Of a stretch of DNA of 64,000 nt, positions 36,702 to 45,277 are shown piece by piece. Position numbers and translations under genes: made by a program. Origin of the DNA: Rhodocytophaga aerolata (GTDB lineage: Bacteria; Bacteroidota; Bacteroidia; Cytophagales; 172606-1); NCBI RefSeq assembly GCF_030503435.1, contig NZ_JAUKPO010000002.1:124001-188000 (forward strand), given 5' to 3'. A model generated the notes under the pieces. The model made no database searches, had not been told where the DNA came from, and saw only the letters and a program-made list of their open reading frames with translations. Positions within the stretch are counted from its first letter, which is position 1, and each line of letters begins with the position of its first letter.

Positions 36702-36730
36702 AAAAGGCCGCTATTTACGAGCGGCCTTTT
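36702..36730. terminator. bidirectional terminator between the small hypothetical gene and PBP1A
   Basis: AAAAGGCCGC (36702-36711) pairs perfectly with GCGGCCTTTT (36721-36730) around a nine-base loop. A- and T-tracts on either side serve both strands; the PBP1A stop is at 36736. Confidence 0.88.
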
Positions 36731-36735
36731 GTTGT

Positions 36736-39120
36736 TTATTGGCTGTTGGTAGTGTCTGCCACACTAATAATTTCATTGGCAGGAGCATCGGATGCCAAAG
36801 TATCGGCTTCCTCTACCTTAGGTAAAATAGTTGGGCAATAGTACCGTTTGGTAATTTTAACAGGCGGTTTAGGAAAAGGCCCTTTGGTAACTTTTAAGTC
36901 TGCATCCTTATATATCCGCTCCATAAACTTGCCATACACTGGCATAGCTGTTTTAGATCCTTCGCCTAAGGCAGATGTCCGGAAGTGAATGCTGCGGTCG
37001 TCTCCCCCCACCCATACACCAGTAACCAGGTCTTTGGTTAAGCCCATAAACCAACCATCGGAGAAATTAGAGGTAGTACCTGTTTTGGTTGCAAACTGAT
37101 TGCCCTTGCCCCATATGTCGTACGACCATAAATTTTGTGCCGTGCCTCCTGGCTCTTCTATCCCCCCTTTCAGCATATGAATCATTAGCCATGCGGTTTC
37201 CTGGCTGATTGCTCGGTTTTGCCGGGGCGAAAACTGATGCACAATATTACCGAAGCGGTCTTCGATACGGGCAATAAAAATAGGCTCCATCCAGGTACCT
37301 CCATTAACAAAGGTGCTGTAAGCGCCTACCATTTCATATACCGAAACGTCGCTGGAACCTAAACCTACGGAAGGGACGGGCGCTATTGGGCTAGTAATAC
37401 CTAATTTGTGGGCATATTCTACTACGGTTTCTTTGCCAACTTTTTCGGTGAGCTGAGCTGTTACAGTATTGATAGAACGGCCGAGTGCATGCCGCAAAGT
37501 CATGTTCCGGCCACTGTACACCCAGTCGGCATTCCGTGGTGTCCACGATTTTTTCTCCCCATTTTCTACATAATTAATAGTAACCCGGTAGTCGGTAATA
37601 CGGTCGCAAGGTGCAAAACCATTGTCGATGGCGGCTACATATACAAATGGTTTAAACGTAGACCCAGGCTGCCGACGGCCCTGTTTTACATGGTCGTACT
37701 GAAAATGCTTAAAATTAATGCCGCCTACCCAGGCTTTTATATGTCCGGTAAACGGGTCCATCGTCATCATGCCAGCATGCAGGAATTTTTTGTAATGCCG
37801 GATAGAATCTATCGGGCTAAGGGTAGTATCTTTTTCTCCGGCCCAGGTAAATATCCGCATCTTCTTAGGCTTGTTCATGGCTATATCTACCGAGTCGGGG
37901 TGGTTTTTATACCTGGCCTGCAACATTCTATAATAGCTGGTACGCTTAGAAACCATTTCAATAAATCCGGGAATTTCGCGGTCGTTTTCGTCAACCCACG
38001 GATTTTTGCCCCGCCAGTGCTGATCAAAGGAATTTTGCAAGGCCCGCATTCGCTCTTCCAGGGCTACTTCTGCATGTTGCTGAAAACGGGAATCTATGGT
38101 AGTATATATTCGGAAGCCATCTGTATACAAATCGTATCCTCTGGATTTGCACCATTCATTCAGATAATTGGTAATGGTATTTCCATAATAGGCAACGGTT
38201 CCATCCTGATAACTTTCTACGGTGTAATCCAGCTTAATAGGCAGCTTGCTCAGTGAATCGTATTCAGAGGGCTTTATAAAATTATATTTAGCCATCTGCG
38301 ATAATACTACATTGCGGCGTTTTAAAGCTCTGTCAGGATGCAGAAGAGGACTGTAATAGGTGGTAGCTTTTAACCCGCCTACAAGTACAGCAGCATCTTG
38401 TATAGCCAAGCTATCGGGTGTGGTATTGAAAAATGTTCTGGCAGCGGTTTTTATACCAAAAGCATTACTGCCGTAATCCACAGTATTCAAATACAGTGTC
38501 AGAATTTCTTCCTTGGAATAGGTACGTTCTAGTTTAATGGCTGTAATCCATTCTTTGGTTTTAATAACCAGTGTCCGCAGACCCGGCACTTTGTACAATA
38601 ATCCTTCTGAGTCTTTTTCACGGGTTTTGTACAAATTTTTAGCTAACTGCTGGGTAATGGTACTGGCTCCTCTGCCATCTCCGGCCAGAGCATCAGCAAA
38701 AGCAGCTACTACACCTTTGGGGTCTATCCCTGAGTGGTCGTAAAAACGAATATCTTCCGTGGCTATTAATGCTTTTACCATTACCGGTGCAATTTTGTTA
38801 TATGGCACTGGCGAACGGTTTTCCCGGTAATATTTCCCTATTAATTTCCCATCGGCTGTATAGAGTTCGGAAGCCATCTCTATTCTGGGGTTTTGCAATT
38901 TGTCGAGGCTGGGCGTTTCGCCGAATAAATTAAACAGGTTCTTATTTACACCGACAAAAAAGAAGATCACTAAGGCAACACTTATTCCAAATGCTTTCCA
39001 CAACAGCGAAACCATTGTTTCCGGGCCCCTGGCTTTCCGCCACCGCCGGTAGGCCTGCCATCTGGTTTTCAGAAAATAGGTTGTTTTTTCAAAAATATCT
39101 TTTGCTGCGGTATTCTGCAC
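36736..39120 (-). CDS. mrcA: bifunctional penicillin-binding protein 1A (class A PBP)
   Basis: 794 residues. A cytoplasmic N-terminus and one membrane helix (about 42-60) are followed by a GT51 glycosyltransferase with catalytic E122 in IATEDIRFYDHSGIDPKG and the motif GASTITQQLAKNLY. The transpeptidase carries the serine motif GSTFKPF, the SxN motif in GRSINTVTAQL, and KTG in FATKTGTTSNFSDGWF. It polymerises and cross-links peptidoglycan at the inner membrane. The C-terminal 40 residues are a proline- and alanine-rich tail. It is a single-gene unit on the minus strand. Confidence 0.96.
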   Translation of the reverse strand: MQNTAAKDIFEKTTYFLKTRWQAYRRWRKARGPETMVSLLWKAFGISVALVIFFFVGVNKNLFNLFGETPSLDKLQNPRIEMASELYTADGKLIGKYYRENRSPVPYNKIAPVMVKALIATEDIRFYDHSGIDPKGVVAAFADALAGDGRGASTITQQLAKNLYKTREKDSEGLLYKVPGLRTLVIKTKEWITAIKLERTYSKEEILTLYLNTVDYGSNAFGIKTAARTFFNTTPDSLAIQDAAVLVGGLKATTYYSPLLHPDRALKRRNVVLSQMAKYNFIKPSEYDSLSKLPIKLDYTVESYQDGTVAYYGNTITNYLNEWCKSRGYDLYTDGFRIYTTIDSRFQQHAEVALEERMRALQNSFDQHWRGKNPWVDENDREIPGFIEMVSKRTSYYRMLQARYKNHPDSVDIAMNKPKKMRIFTWAGEKDTTLSPIDSIRHYKKFLHAGMMTMDPFTGHIKAWVGGINFKHFQYDHVKQGRRQPGSTFKPFVYVAAIDNGFAPCDRITDYRVTINYVENGEKKSWTPRNADWVYSGRNMTLRHALGRSINTVTAQLTEKVGKETVVEYAHKLGITSPIAPVPSVGLGSSDVSVYEMVGAYSTFVNGGTWMEPIFIARIEDRFGNIVHQFSPRQNRAISQETAWLMIHMLKGGIEEPGGTAQNLWSYDIWGKGNQFATKTGTTSNFSDGWFMGLTKDLVTGVWVGGDDRSIHFRTSALGEGSKTAMPVYGKFMERIYKDADLKVTKGPFPKPPVKITKRYYCPTILPKVEEADTLASDAPANEIISVADTTNSQ

Positions 39121-39562
39121 GGATAGTATAAATTAGGTAGATGATTCTCAGTTCAATAAATCTGATTCTTATAACGGCAAACTATCAGAATTGGTGCAAA
39201 TTTATGCATAATTAATGACGCACGGTTAGCTCTGTAGCTAAAGGGCTTGGAATATGGAGCACCGGACAAACCCAGCCAAGACCGAAGCCAGGATTTATGG
39301 ATAAAAAATTAGTTAACCACTATTCATTAGTTACTTATCGTTTTTTTAAAACTATCCTGAACAGGCAAAATATTCCGCACAGATATGCCCCTTCTTGCTT
39401 TATCTAAATAACCTTTTAGTAAAACTTACACTTTCCTGTACACCGCCGGGGTTACCTGCCCTTTTAAGACTAATTAACAGGGAAAGCAATTTGCTATTTA
39501 GCAAGGTAGTTTTGGCAAACGACAATTCATAGGTAACCGGAATTTAAACAACAAGATTGGGC
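39121..39562. other. 442-base region between PBP1A and the DUF2306 gene
   Basis: This should hold the leftward PBP1A promoter and the rightward DUF2306 promoter. On the minus strand an open frame without a start codon runs from about 39545 to 39400 and reads TTLLNSKLLSLLISLKRAG, then NPGGVQESVSFTKRLFR before TAA. It looks more protein-like than random sequence and is treated as a possible relic or repeat in the findings. No RNA gene is visible. Confidence 0.45.
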
Positions 39563-40264
39563 ATGGGAAAAACACGTTTAATAAGAAATATTCTCTTCAT
39601 AGGGCTTGGCGGAAGTATACTGGCATTTTCCGTACTAATGTTTACCAAAATACTACCCTATTTCTCGTTTGAAAGAGGAGCTTATTTCTTGTCTACCAAA
39701 ACGGATAAAGTGCTGGACAATCCGGTGTTTTTAACTGGCTTTTATCTGCATATCACCAGTAGCTTGTGGGTAATGGCAGCTGGGGTATTTCAATTTATAC
39801 CGGGTCTTTTTCATAAGAACAGAAGCTTACACCAGAATCTGGGCAAATTGTATATTTTATCTATACTACTGCTTGCCGCTCCCTCAGGCTTAATTCTGGC
39901 TTTTTATGCCAATGGGGGCCTGCCTTCCAAAGTAGGTTTTACGATGCAATGCATTGTCTGGTGGTTTACAACCTTACTTGCCTGGAAAGAAATACTCCAC
40001 AAACAATGGCTTTCTCATATAGAATGGATGATCCGCAGCTTTGCTATAACCCTGGCTGCTATGAGCCTGCGCCTGGAAAGTTATATAATGTACTATTTCC
40101 TGGGAACGAAGCCTATTGAAACGTATCTCACAGTTACCTGGCTTTCCTGGACCGGTAATTTACTTATAGCTGAAGTGATGATTCGCCTGGGTGTGGCAAA
40201 ACAGCTATTATCGGCAGTAAAATCAACCTATACAGCTAAATTTCTAACCCATCATTCCCTATAA
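39563..40264 (+). CDS. DUF2306 membrane protein
   Basis: 233 residues from ATG 39563 (an in-frame TTG at 39557 is not needed). Six or seven hydrophobic segments, for example NILFIGLGGSILAFSVLMF, FYLHITSSLWVMAAGVFQF, LYILSILLLAAPSGLILAFY and MQCIVWWFTTLLAW. Histidines in FYLHITSS, SLHQNLGK and SHIEWMIRS lie near membrane ends, as in DUF2306 proteins, which resemble heme-binding or electron-transfer membrane proteins but lack a proven function. It probably forms a two-gene unit with the lipoprotein 66 bases downstream. Confidence 0.8.
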   Translation: MGKTRLIRNILFIGLGGSILAFSVLMFTKILPYFSFERGAYFLSTKTDKVLDNPVFLTGFYLHITSSLWVMAAGVFQFIPGLFHKNRSLHQNLGKLYILSILLLAAPSGLILAFYANGGLPSKVGFTMQCIVWWFTTLLAWKEILHKQWLSHIEWMIRSFAITLAAMSLRLESYIMYYFLGTKPIETYLTVTWLSWTGNLLIAEVMIRLGVAKQLLSAVKSTYTAKFLTHHSL

Positions 40265-40329
40265 AATGGCTGTGCCCATGTATAATTCTTTTATCACTAA
40301 GTCAGCCTTTAGATTTAACCAATAAACAA

Positions 40330-41286
40330 ATGAAAACACACGTATTTGTACTTTTAGTTACCGGAAGTTTTTTGGCAAGCAGCTGTTCATCTGGCAATAA
40401 ACCGGAGAGTACCACCGGGATCGTGCCGGCAGCTATGGCTACTCAACCGGCAACAGCTGAAGCTATAGATCAGGAACCTGAGCTAAGCCCGGAAGATGAG
40501 TTTGCGGTGTACCCACCTGTGCCAGTGCAGAAACTGGAAACCATTGAGCTATCGCAGGAGAATACTACGCAATTTTTGCAAAAACATAACCTGTCTACTG
40601 TGTGGCTGGGGGCTATCCAGTCGGAAGATGCATCGGCCAGTGTATTTAACGGATTTTATGGGGAAGACCGCTACCGGATAGAGATGTATTTGGCGTCTGT
40701 AGAAAAAGATGCCAGGCAACCTAATTTGTACCGAATTACCGGCAAAAGCCGCTTCAAAGATAACATTGTGCCTTTTAGTGGCCAGATTACTATTGAGTCT
40801 ATCGGTCAGGTTCAGGATACTAGCCTTACCCGGGAAAATTTAGAGAACTGGGGGTTTAAAGAAATTTTCGTGGCAAAAGGTAAATTTACATTAAAAGAAG
40901 ATGCCTCTTTTAAAGGCTCAGGTGTATTTGCAGGCGAGGTATTTATAGATTTGGGTATCCGTAACTTTGAAGAATCTTATGAGGCCAATGAAATAGATAC
41001 CTGGACTGCCTTTTATAAGGAAATTGACGAGGATTCTGGCATTCAACTAACTGGCCTTAGCCGGGGCTCCGGATTTTTACTGGATGGCAACTGGACCAGC
41101 TATGAAACCAATAAAGTAAAGCCGGTGCTGGTAGCCAAAGATATATTTTTGATCTCTAATAATATTCTGGAGAATTTTATGATTGGCGAACGGGATGTAG
41201 TAATCAACCCTAAGTACCGCCAGTTGGGTTGGGATACCTATTGGTCGAATGATGAATGGTGGAATGACGCTAAACCTATTCTTTAA
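40330..41286 (+). CDS. predicted lipoprotein of unknown function
   Basis: 318 residues. The signal VFVLLVTGSFLASSC ends in lipobox LASSC, so the protein is lipid-anchored. An acidic, proline-rich linker (about 25-70) leads to a beta-rich region with regular strands: YRIEMYLASVEKDA, NLYRITGKSRFKDNIVPFSG, IFVAKGKFTLKEDASFKG, GVFAGEVFIDLGI. The layout suggests a beta-barrel-like or lipocalin-like binding domain, but I do not recognise the family. A strong terminator follows. Confidence 0.7.
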   Translation: MKTHVFVLLVTGSFLASSCSSGNKPESTTGIVPAAMATQPATAEAIDQEPELSPEDEFAVYPPVPVQKLETIELSQENTTQFLQKHNLSTVWLGAIQSEDASASVFNGFYGEDRYRIEMYLASVEKDARQPNLYRITGKSRFKDNIVPFSGQITIESIGQVQDTSLTRENLENWGFKEIFVAKGKFTLKEDASFKGSGVFAGEVFIDLGIRNFEESYEANEIDTWTAFYKEIDEDSGIQLTGLSRGSGFLLDGNWTSYETNKVKPVLVAKDIFLISNNILENFMIGERDVVINPKYRQLGWDTYWSNDEWWNDAKPIL

Positions 41287-41323
41287 TAATATTCACATCT
41301 TAGTTTTTACTTGTTTTGTAAGT

Positions 41324-41365
41324 AAAAAGCTTGTCAGGTTTATGGACTTGACAAGCTTTTTATTT
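41324..41365. terminator. terminator between the lipoprotein and the symporter gene
   Basis: AAAAAGCTTGTCA (41324-41336) pairs perfectly over 13 bp with TGACAAGCTTTTT (41349-41361), then ATTT. The two genes converge here, so it can serve both strands. Confidence 0.88.
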
Positions 41366-41397
41366 GTACACTTAGTATGGCTATGGAGCAAAGGTTT

Positions 41398-43068
41398 TTA
41401 CCAGAAGACGGTATATAAAGCGACAATTACCCCCACAACAATCATAGCTCCTACGGTAAAGCTTGGGTGTGGCCGGAACATAGAAGCATCTATTTCCAAA
41501 CCCTTCGGACTATTTTGGCGGTCGGCCAGTAAAATAATCATGAGTACGCAGAAAATAAAGACAAAGCCCATCCGGTCCAGGAATGGAATTTCATAGAGCC
41601 CTGACTCTGTGTTTATCACGGCGAAACCTGCATCACTTAAAAAGGAAAGATCTACCCCCCAGGTCGGTAAAAACTTTAATATAATGGATAATATAAATCC
41701 CCCGATAATAGCAGCTAAAGCTCCTTTGGAATTTGCCTTTTTCCAGAAAAATCCTAGCAAAAACACTGCAAAGATTCCTGGTGAAACAAAGCCTGTATAC
41801 TCCTGAATAAACTGGAACCCTCCTTTTTTATCAATCCCCAAAGAATCGGATATAGCCACAGCTACAATCATTGCTACCAGTACCGCATATCTACCAACAT
41901 TTACCTGTTTCTGTTCGTTGGCATCCCGGTTAATGTATTTTTTGTAAATATCCAGGGTATAAATGGTAGAAATACTGTTGGCTTTACCGGCTAAGGATGC
42001 CACAATGGCGGCGGTTAATGCTGCAAAAGACAATCCTTTTAACCCGACAGGCAGTAAGTTTAGCAGTACCGGGTAGGCATTATCCGGGTTCAGTTCTCCT
42101 CCTGTTAACATTTCTGCCTGGAACATACCTTCCTGGTGAAGCACCATAGCCGCAATACCTGGGAATACCACAATAATTGGCATCAGTAACTTCAGAAATG
42201 CGGCAAACAAGATACCATTACGGGCAGTGGGCAAATCTGCACCCAGGGCACGCTGGGTAATGTATTGATTACATCCCCAATAGTTCAAGTTTACAATCCA
42301 CATACCGCCAATCAGAATGGTTAACCCCGGCAGATCCATATAATTGGGATTTTCCTCATTAAAAATCATATGGAAATGCTCCGGTGCTTTACGCATCATA
42401 TAATTAAAGCCGGTAAGCACCCCTGTCTCGCCGAATTGCTCGGAAACAAGATTCAGGGCAAGATAAGTTGTGGCCAAGCCACCCATAATCAGGAAAAACA
42501 CCTGGATTACATCAGTATAGCCAATAACTTTCATACCACCTAGGGTAATAATGATGGCAAAAATGGCTAGGCAGACCATACACAACCAGAAGTTGAGCCC
42601 GGATATTGTAGAAACAGCTAATGCCCCCAGGTAAAGGATAGAGGTAAGGTTAACAATTACATACAATAACAGCCAGAAGATAGCCATAATCATACTTACC
42701 GTTTCATTATACCGCTGCGTAAGGAATTGGGGCATGGTAAAAATACGGTTCTTCAAATAAATGGGCATGAAAAAGATAGCCACGATCATAAGTGTAGCAG
42801 CTGCCATCCATTCATAGGTAGAAATAGCCAGACCCATTTTAAAGCCTGAGCCCGACATTCCTATAAATTGTTCCGCGGAAATATTAGAAGCAATAAGCGA
42901 GGCACCAATAGCCCACCAGGTAAGGGAGCCCTCTGCTAGAAAGAAGTCTGTGGTGCTTGCCTCTTTTGACTTTTTTCTGTGATAAATCCAATAGCCGTAT
43001 CCGGCTACAATACAAAAATAAACCAGAAAAACGATGTAGTCTAATGTTTGTAGTCGTTGTAGTCCCAT
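41398..43068 (-). CDS. sodium:solute symporter (SSS family), sugar-transporter-like
   Basis: 556 residues with about thirteen to fourteen membrane helices. The N-terminus DYIVFLVYFCIVAGYGYWIY and the segment WWAIGASLIASNISAEQFIG are typical of the SSS family, where the latter helix contributes to the sodium and substrate sites. GSGFKMGLAISTYEW, IVTLGG-like IIITLGGMKVIGYTDVIQVF and LAGKANSISTIYTLDIYKKY match SGLT-type sugar carriers. Substrate cannot be told from sequence: a sugar, inositol or sialic acid is possible. It is not in an operon with an obvious catabolic gene; the nearest sugar enzymes are 28084-35508 and 45278. Confidence 0.9.
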   Translation of the reverse strand: MGLQRLQTLDYIVFLVYFCIVAGYGYWIYHRKKSKEASTTDFFLAEGSLTWWAIGASLIASNISAEQFIGMSGSGFKMGLAISTYEWMAAATLMIVAIFFMPIYLKNRIFTMPQFLTQRYNETVSMIMAIFWLLLYVIVNLTSILYLGALAVSTISGLNFWLCMVCLAIFAIIITLGGMKVIGYTDVIQVFFLIMGGLATTYLALNLVSEQFGETGVLTGFNYMMRKAPEHFHMIFNEENPNYMDLPGLTILIGGMWIVNLNYWGCNQYITQRALGADLPTARNGILFAAFLKLLMPIIVVFPGIAAMVLHQEGMFQAEMLTGGELNPDNAYPVLLNLLPVGLKGLSFAALTAAIVASLAGKANSISTIYTLDIYKKYINRDANEQKQVNVGRYAVLVAMIVAVAISDSLGIDKKGGFQFIQEYTGFVSPGIFAVFLLGFFWKKANSKGALAAIIGGFILSIILKFLPTWGVDLSFLSDAGFAVINTESGLYEIPFLDRMGFVFIFCVLMIILLADRQNSPKGLEIDASMFRPHPSFTVGAMIVVGVIVALYTVFW

Positions 43069-43291
43069 TTAATGAGCGATCTGAAATCAGGTTGAGGTTA
43101 AATTAACTTAAGGTGATAAAAGTACTAGATAATCCTGCTAAAATGCAGATTGTTTAGCTGCTATGCAAATGTAGTACAAAAAAGAATTCGCTGGCTGTAC
43201 GGTTACATACAAGGATTACTTAAATAAAAGTACTAATAAATCAGACAAATTTTGTTCTTTTGCGTTTTAAGAGTTAAGCCGCAATCTAATT

Positions 43292-43723
43292 ATGCAGAAA
43301 ATTGAGTGTGTATTACTTGTAGACGATGACTTCGCCAGCAATTATCTTACAGAAATGATCATACAGGATATGAATTTTACAAGTCAGGTTTACAGTGTAC
43401 GGGATGGAAAGGCGGCTCTGGAATTTATGCAAAACCATTGTGTACCTGCCAAAGGAAATAATGGCTACCAGTGCCCTGACTTGATTTTGCTAGACATTAA
43501 CATGCCTGTGATGGACGGGTTTGAGTTTTTAGATGAGTATGAAAAACTTCAGTTCAACAGGCAAGAACCTATATTTATTATTTTGCTTACCACCTCTACC
43601 AACTTACGGGATGTAGAAAAAGCTAAAAAGTATAAGGTAAGCGGCTACCTGGAAAAACCTTTATCAGATGAAAAGCTGAAGAAAGCCTTGGCGCAGTATA
43701 ATATAGAAGGGCTAACCGGCTAG
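43292..43723 (+). CDS. stand-alone response regulator receiver domain
   Basis: 143 residues, a single receiver domain without output. Acidic pocket DDD at 11-13, phosphoacceptor D68 in LILLDINMPVMDGFEF, the switch threonine in ILLTTSTN and K122 in GYLEKPLSDEK are all intact, so it should accept a phosphoryl group. Single-domain receivers of this style, with a long loop between strand 2 and the phosphorylation site, are abundant in Cytophagales. No sensor kinase is adjacent. It begins 220 bases from the symporter gene, which points the other way. Confidence 0.95.
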   Translation: MQKIECVLLVDDDFASNYLTEMIIQDMNFTSQVYSVRDGKAALEFMQNHCVPAKGNNGYQCPDLILLDINMPVMDGFEFLDEYEKLQFNRQEPIFIILLTTSTNLRDVEKAKKYKVSGYLEKPLSDEKLKKALAQYNIEGLTG

Positions 43724-43826
43724 CAACCGAAAAGGATGAATGCCAGATGCCAGTTTACCAACCATACAGGGAATTATCTTTACATTAATCCTTAATTAAG
43801 TAATTTATAGTTTCCTGTGGACGCAT

Positions 43827-45047
43827 TTATTTCGTACTTCCCATCTGTGCGATTACCCATTCCATTTCCCGGCCTATTGAAGAGAGCAAATCTACTTTAA
43901 TAGCTTTCGGCAACACTTCCCATGTATAGGTTTCTACCTCCAGATGAGAGGTTACTGGCTGCTGATTATTCAGGCGGAGCACCTCCACAATATCTTCCTG
44001 GGTAGATTGCAGATCCTGAAAGTCGCTGACAAATACTGGCACATGAAAATGTGTACGCCACTCGGCCATTTCATAATCGTTGATATGCGCTAATGCCTGC
44101 GGCAAGTCAGGAAACTGTACAAAGGTACCATCTCCTTTGCGGGCTACTACCTGGTGCAGATAGGTAGATTCGGCCAGCGACTCAAACCTCTGGGCTATCT
44201 TTTTCCGGCGTTCAGCTTCTACGGGAAGCATGGCTTTGAGGGCGGCACTTATCTGAATTTTACCAATTTTAATTCCGGCCTTAGCAAACTCGTTAAATAC
44301 ATATGCGGGACTCTCATATTCCACTGCAAAATGGCAAACATCATAGCATACTTGAATATGTCTACGGATAATATCTTCTGCCTTGGTAGATTTTATACCC
44401 AGCTTTTGCATGAGATAGCCACTCCCAATTGGCAAGAGAGAATGTGTATAAAAATTGACCATCTCGGCTGTGTTCTCCAGCAAGCAGTCTGGTTCTGGTT
44501 CTATATCAATATGGATGAATTTACCTGTAGCAATACCTATGGCGGTGAGTTCTTCTACTACTCTTGTTAGGTGCATAGCTCCTTTTTCAAAAGCTTCTTT
44601 ACGGGCATTTTCCGATTTAAACCATGGTTTGTATGAAACAGGAACGGTTGAAATTCCTCCTTCCATTCCTTCCGGTAACAGATACGCCAGAATGTGACAT
44701 AAACGGATCGTATAGGCTACTCTTTCTTCGGTACGCCAGTCGGGTGCATATACGGCATCTTTTACTACCTGCCGGTGAAATCCACCATAGGGAAAACCAT
44801 TCATGGTAAACACATATAGCTCATGGGTATCCAGCCACTGTTTAAATAGCGCCAGATTATTGTCTTCCACTAATGTGCGGCTTGCCTGGTCTGACAGCCT
44901 TAATCCTACGCCCATGGGTTTGCTGGGTGACAAACGGCTTTTCAGCGGCAGCAAAAACATTTTTAACGTATGAAATACATCTTCCCAGGTTTCTCCGGGG
45001 TGGATATTGGTACAATAGGTAAGATGGGTAGATTGTCCGAATTGCAT
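43827..45047 (-). CDS. eboE: EboE-type TIM-barrel protein (metabolite traffic family), orphan copy
   Basis: 406 residues. The N-terminus HLTYCTNIHPGETWEDVFHT and the segments MNGFPYGGFH, VKDAVYAPDW, HIDIEPEPDCLLENTAEM and YDVCHFAVEYE are those of EboE, a sugar-isomerase-like TIM barrel from the ebo cluster. Ebo genes (eboA to eboF) occur together in cyanobacteria, algal plastids and some bacteria and have been linked to transport of a small metabolite. Here none of the other ebo genes is in view, so this is an isolated homologue. The divergent neighbour is a GH13 enzyme. Confidence 0.85.
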   Translation of the reverse strand: MQFGQSTHLTYCTNIHPGETWEDVFHTLKMFLLPLKSRLSPSKPMGVGLRLSDQASRTLVEDNNLALFKQWLDTHELYVFTMNGFPYGGFHRQVVKDAVYAPDWRTEERVAYTIRLCHILAYLLPEGMEGGISTVPVSYKPWFKSENARKEAFEKGAMHLTRVVEELTAIGIATGKFIHIDIEPEPDCLLENTAEMVNFYTHSLLPIGSGYLMQKLGIKSTKAEDIIRRHIQVCYDVCHFAVEYESPAYVFNEFAKAGIKIGKIQISAALKAMLPVEAERRKKIAQRFESLAESTYLHQVVARKGDGTFVQFPDLPQALAHINDYEMAEWRTHFHVPVFVSDFQDLQSTQEDIVEVLRLNNQQPVTSHLEVETYTWEVLPKAIKVDLLSSIGREMEWVIAQMGSTK

Positions 45048-45277
45048 GGGTAAGGATAAAAAATAATCAGCAGAAACTCAAATTAAACTATAGTTTATCT
45101 GAATAGCTAGCTGTGCAAGAACAGCCATTAAAAATGACAAGTTTACACGACTAGCTTATAACCTGCTCTCTGCCACAACCGTATATGTTGGTGTTGCAGC
45201 CATTGCTCACGTAATGCCTAAACAAAGCAGGCTGTCAGCACACATCGTATACACCTAACCCTTATTCGGCTACTCCT

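Noticed and set aside
37408-38256. 282-codon plus-strand frame inside the PBP1A gene
   Set aside because: Antisense to a full-length PBP1A with all catalytic motifs; the translation has no recognisable domain, so it is a shadow frame despite its length.
39121-39562. Possible tRNA or structural RNA in the long intergenic region
   Set aside because: I found no T-loop-like GTTCRAnnC with matching arms and no cloverleaf pairing; GC-rich pieces do not form a consistent fold.
41249-41596. 115-codon plus-strand frame across the lipoprotein and symporter boundary
   Set aside because: It runs through a strong bidirectional terminator and overlaps two well-supported genes on either side.
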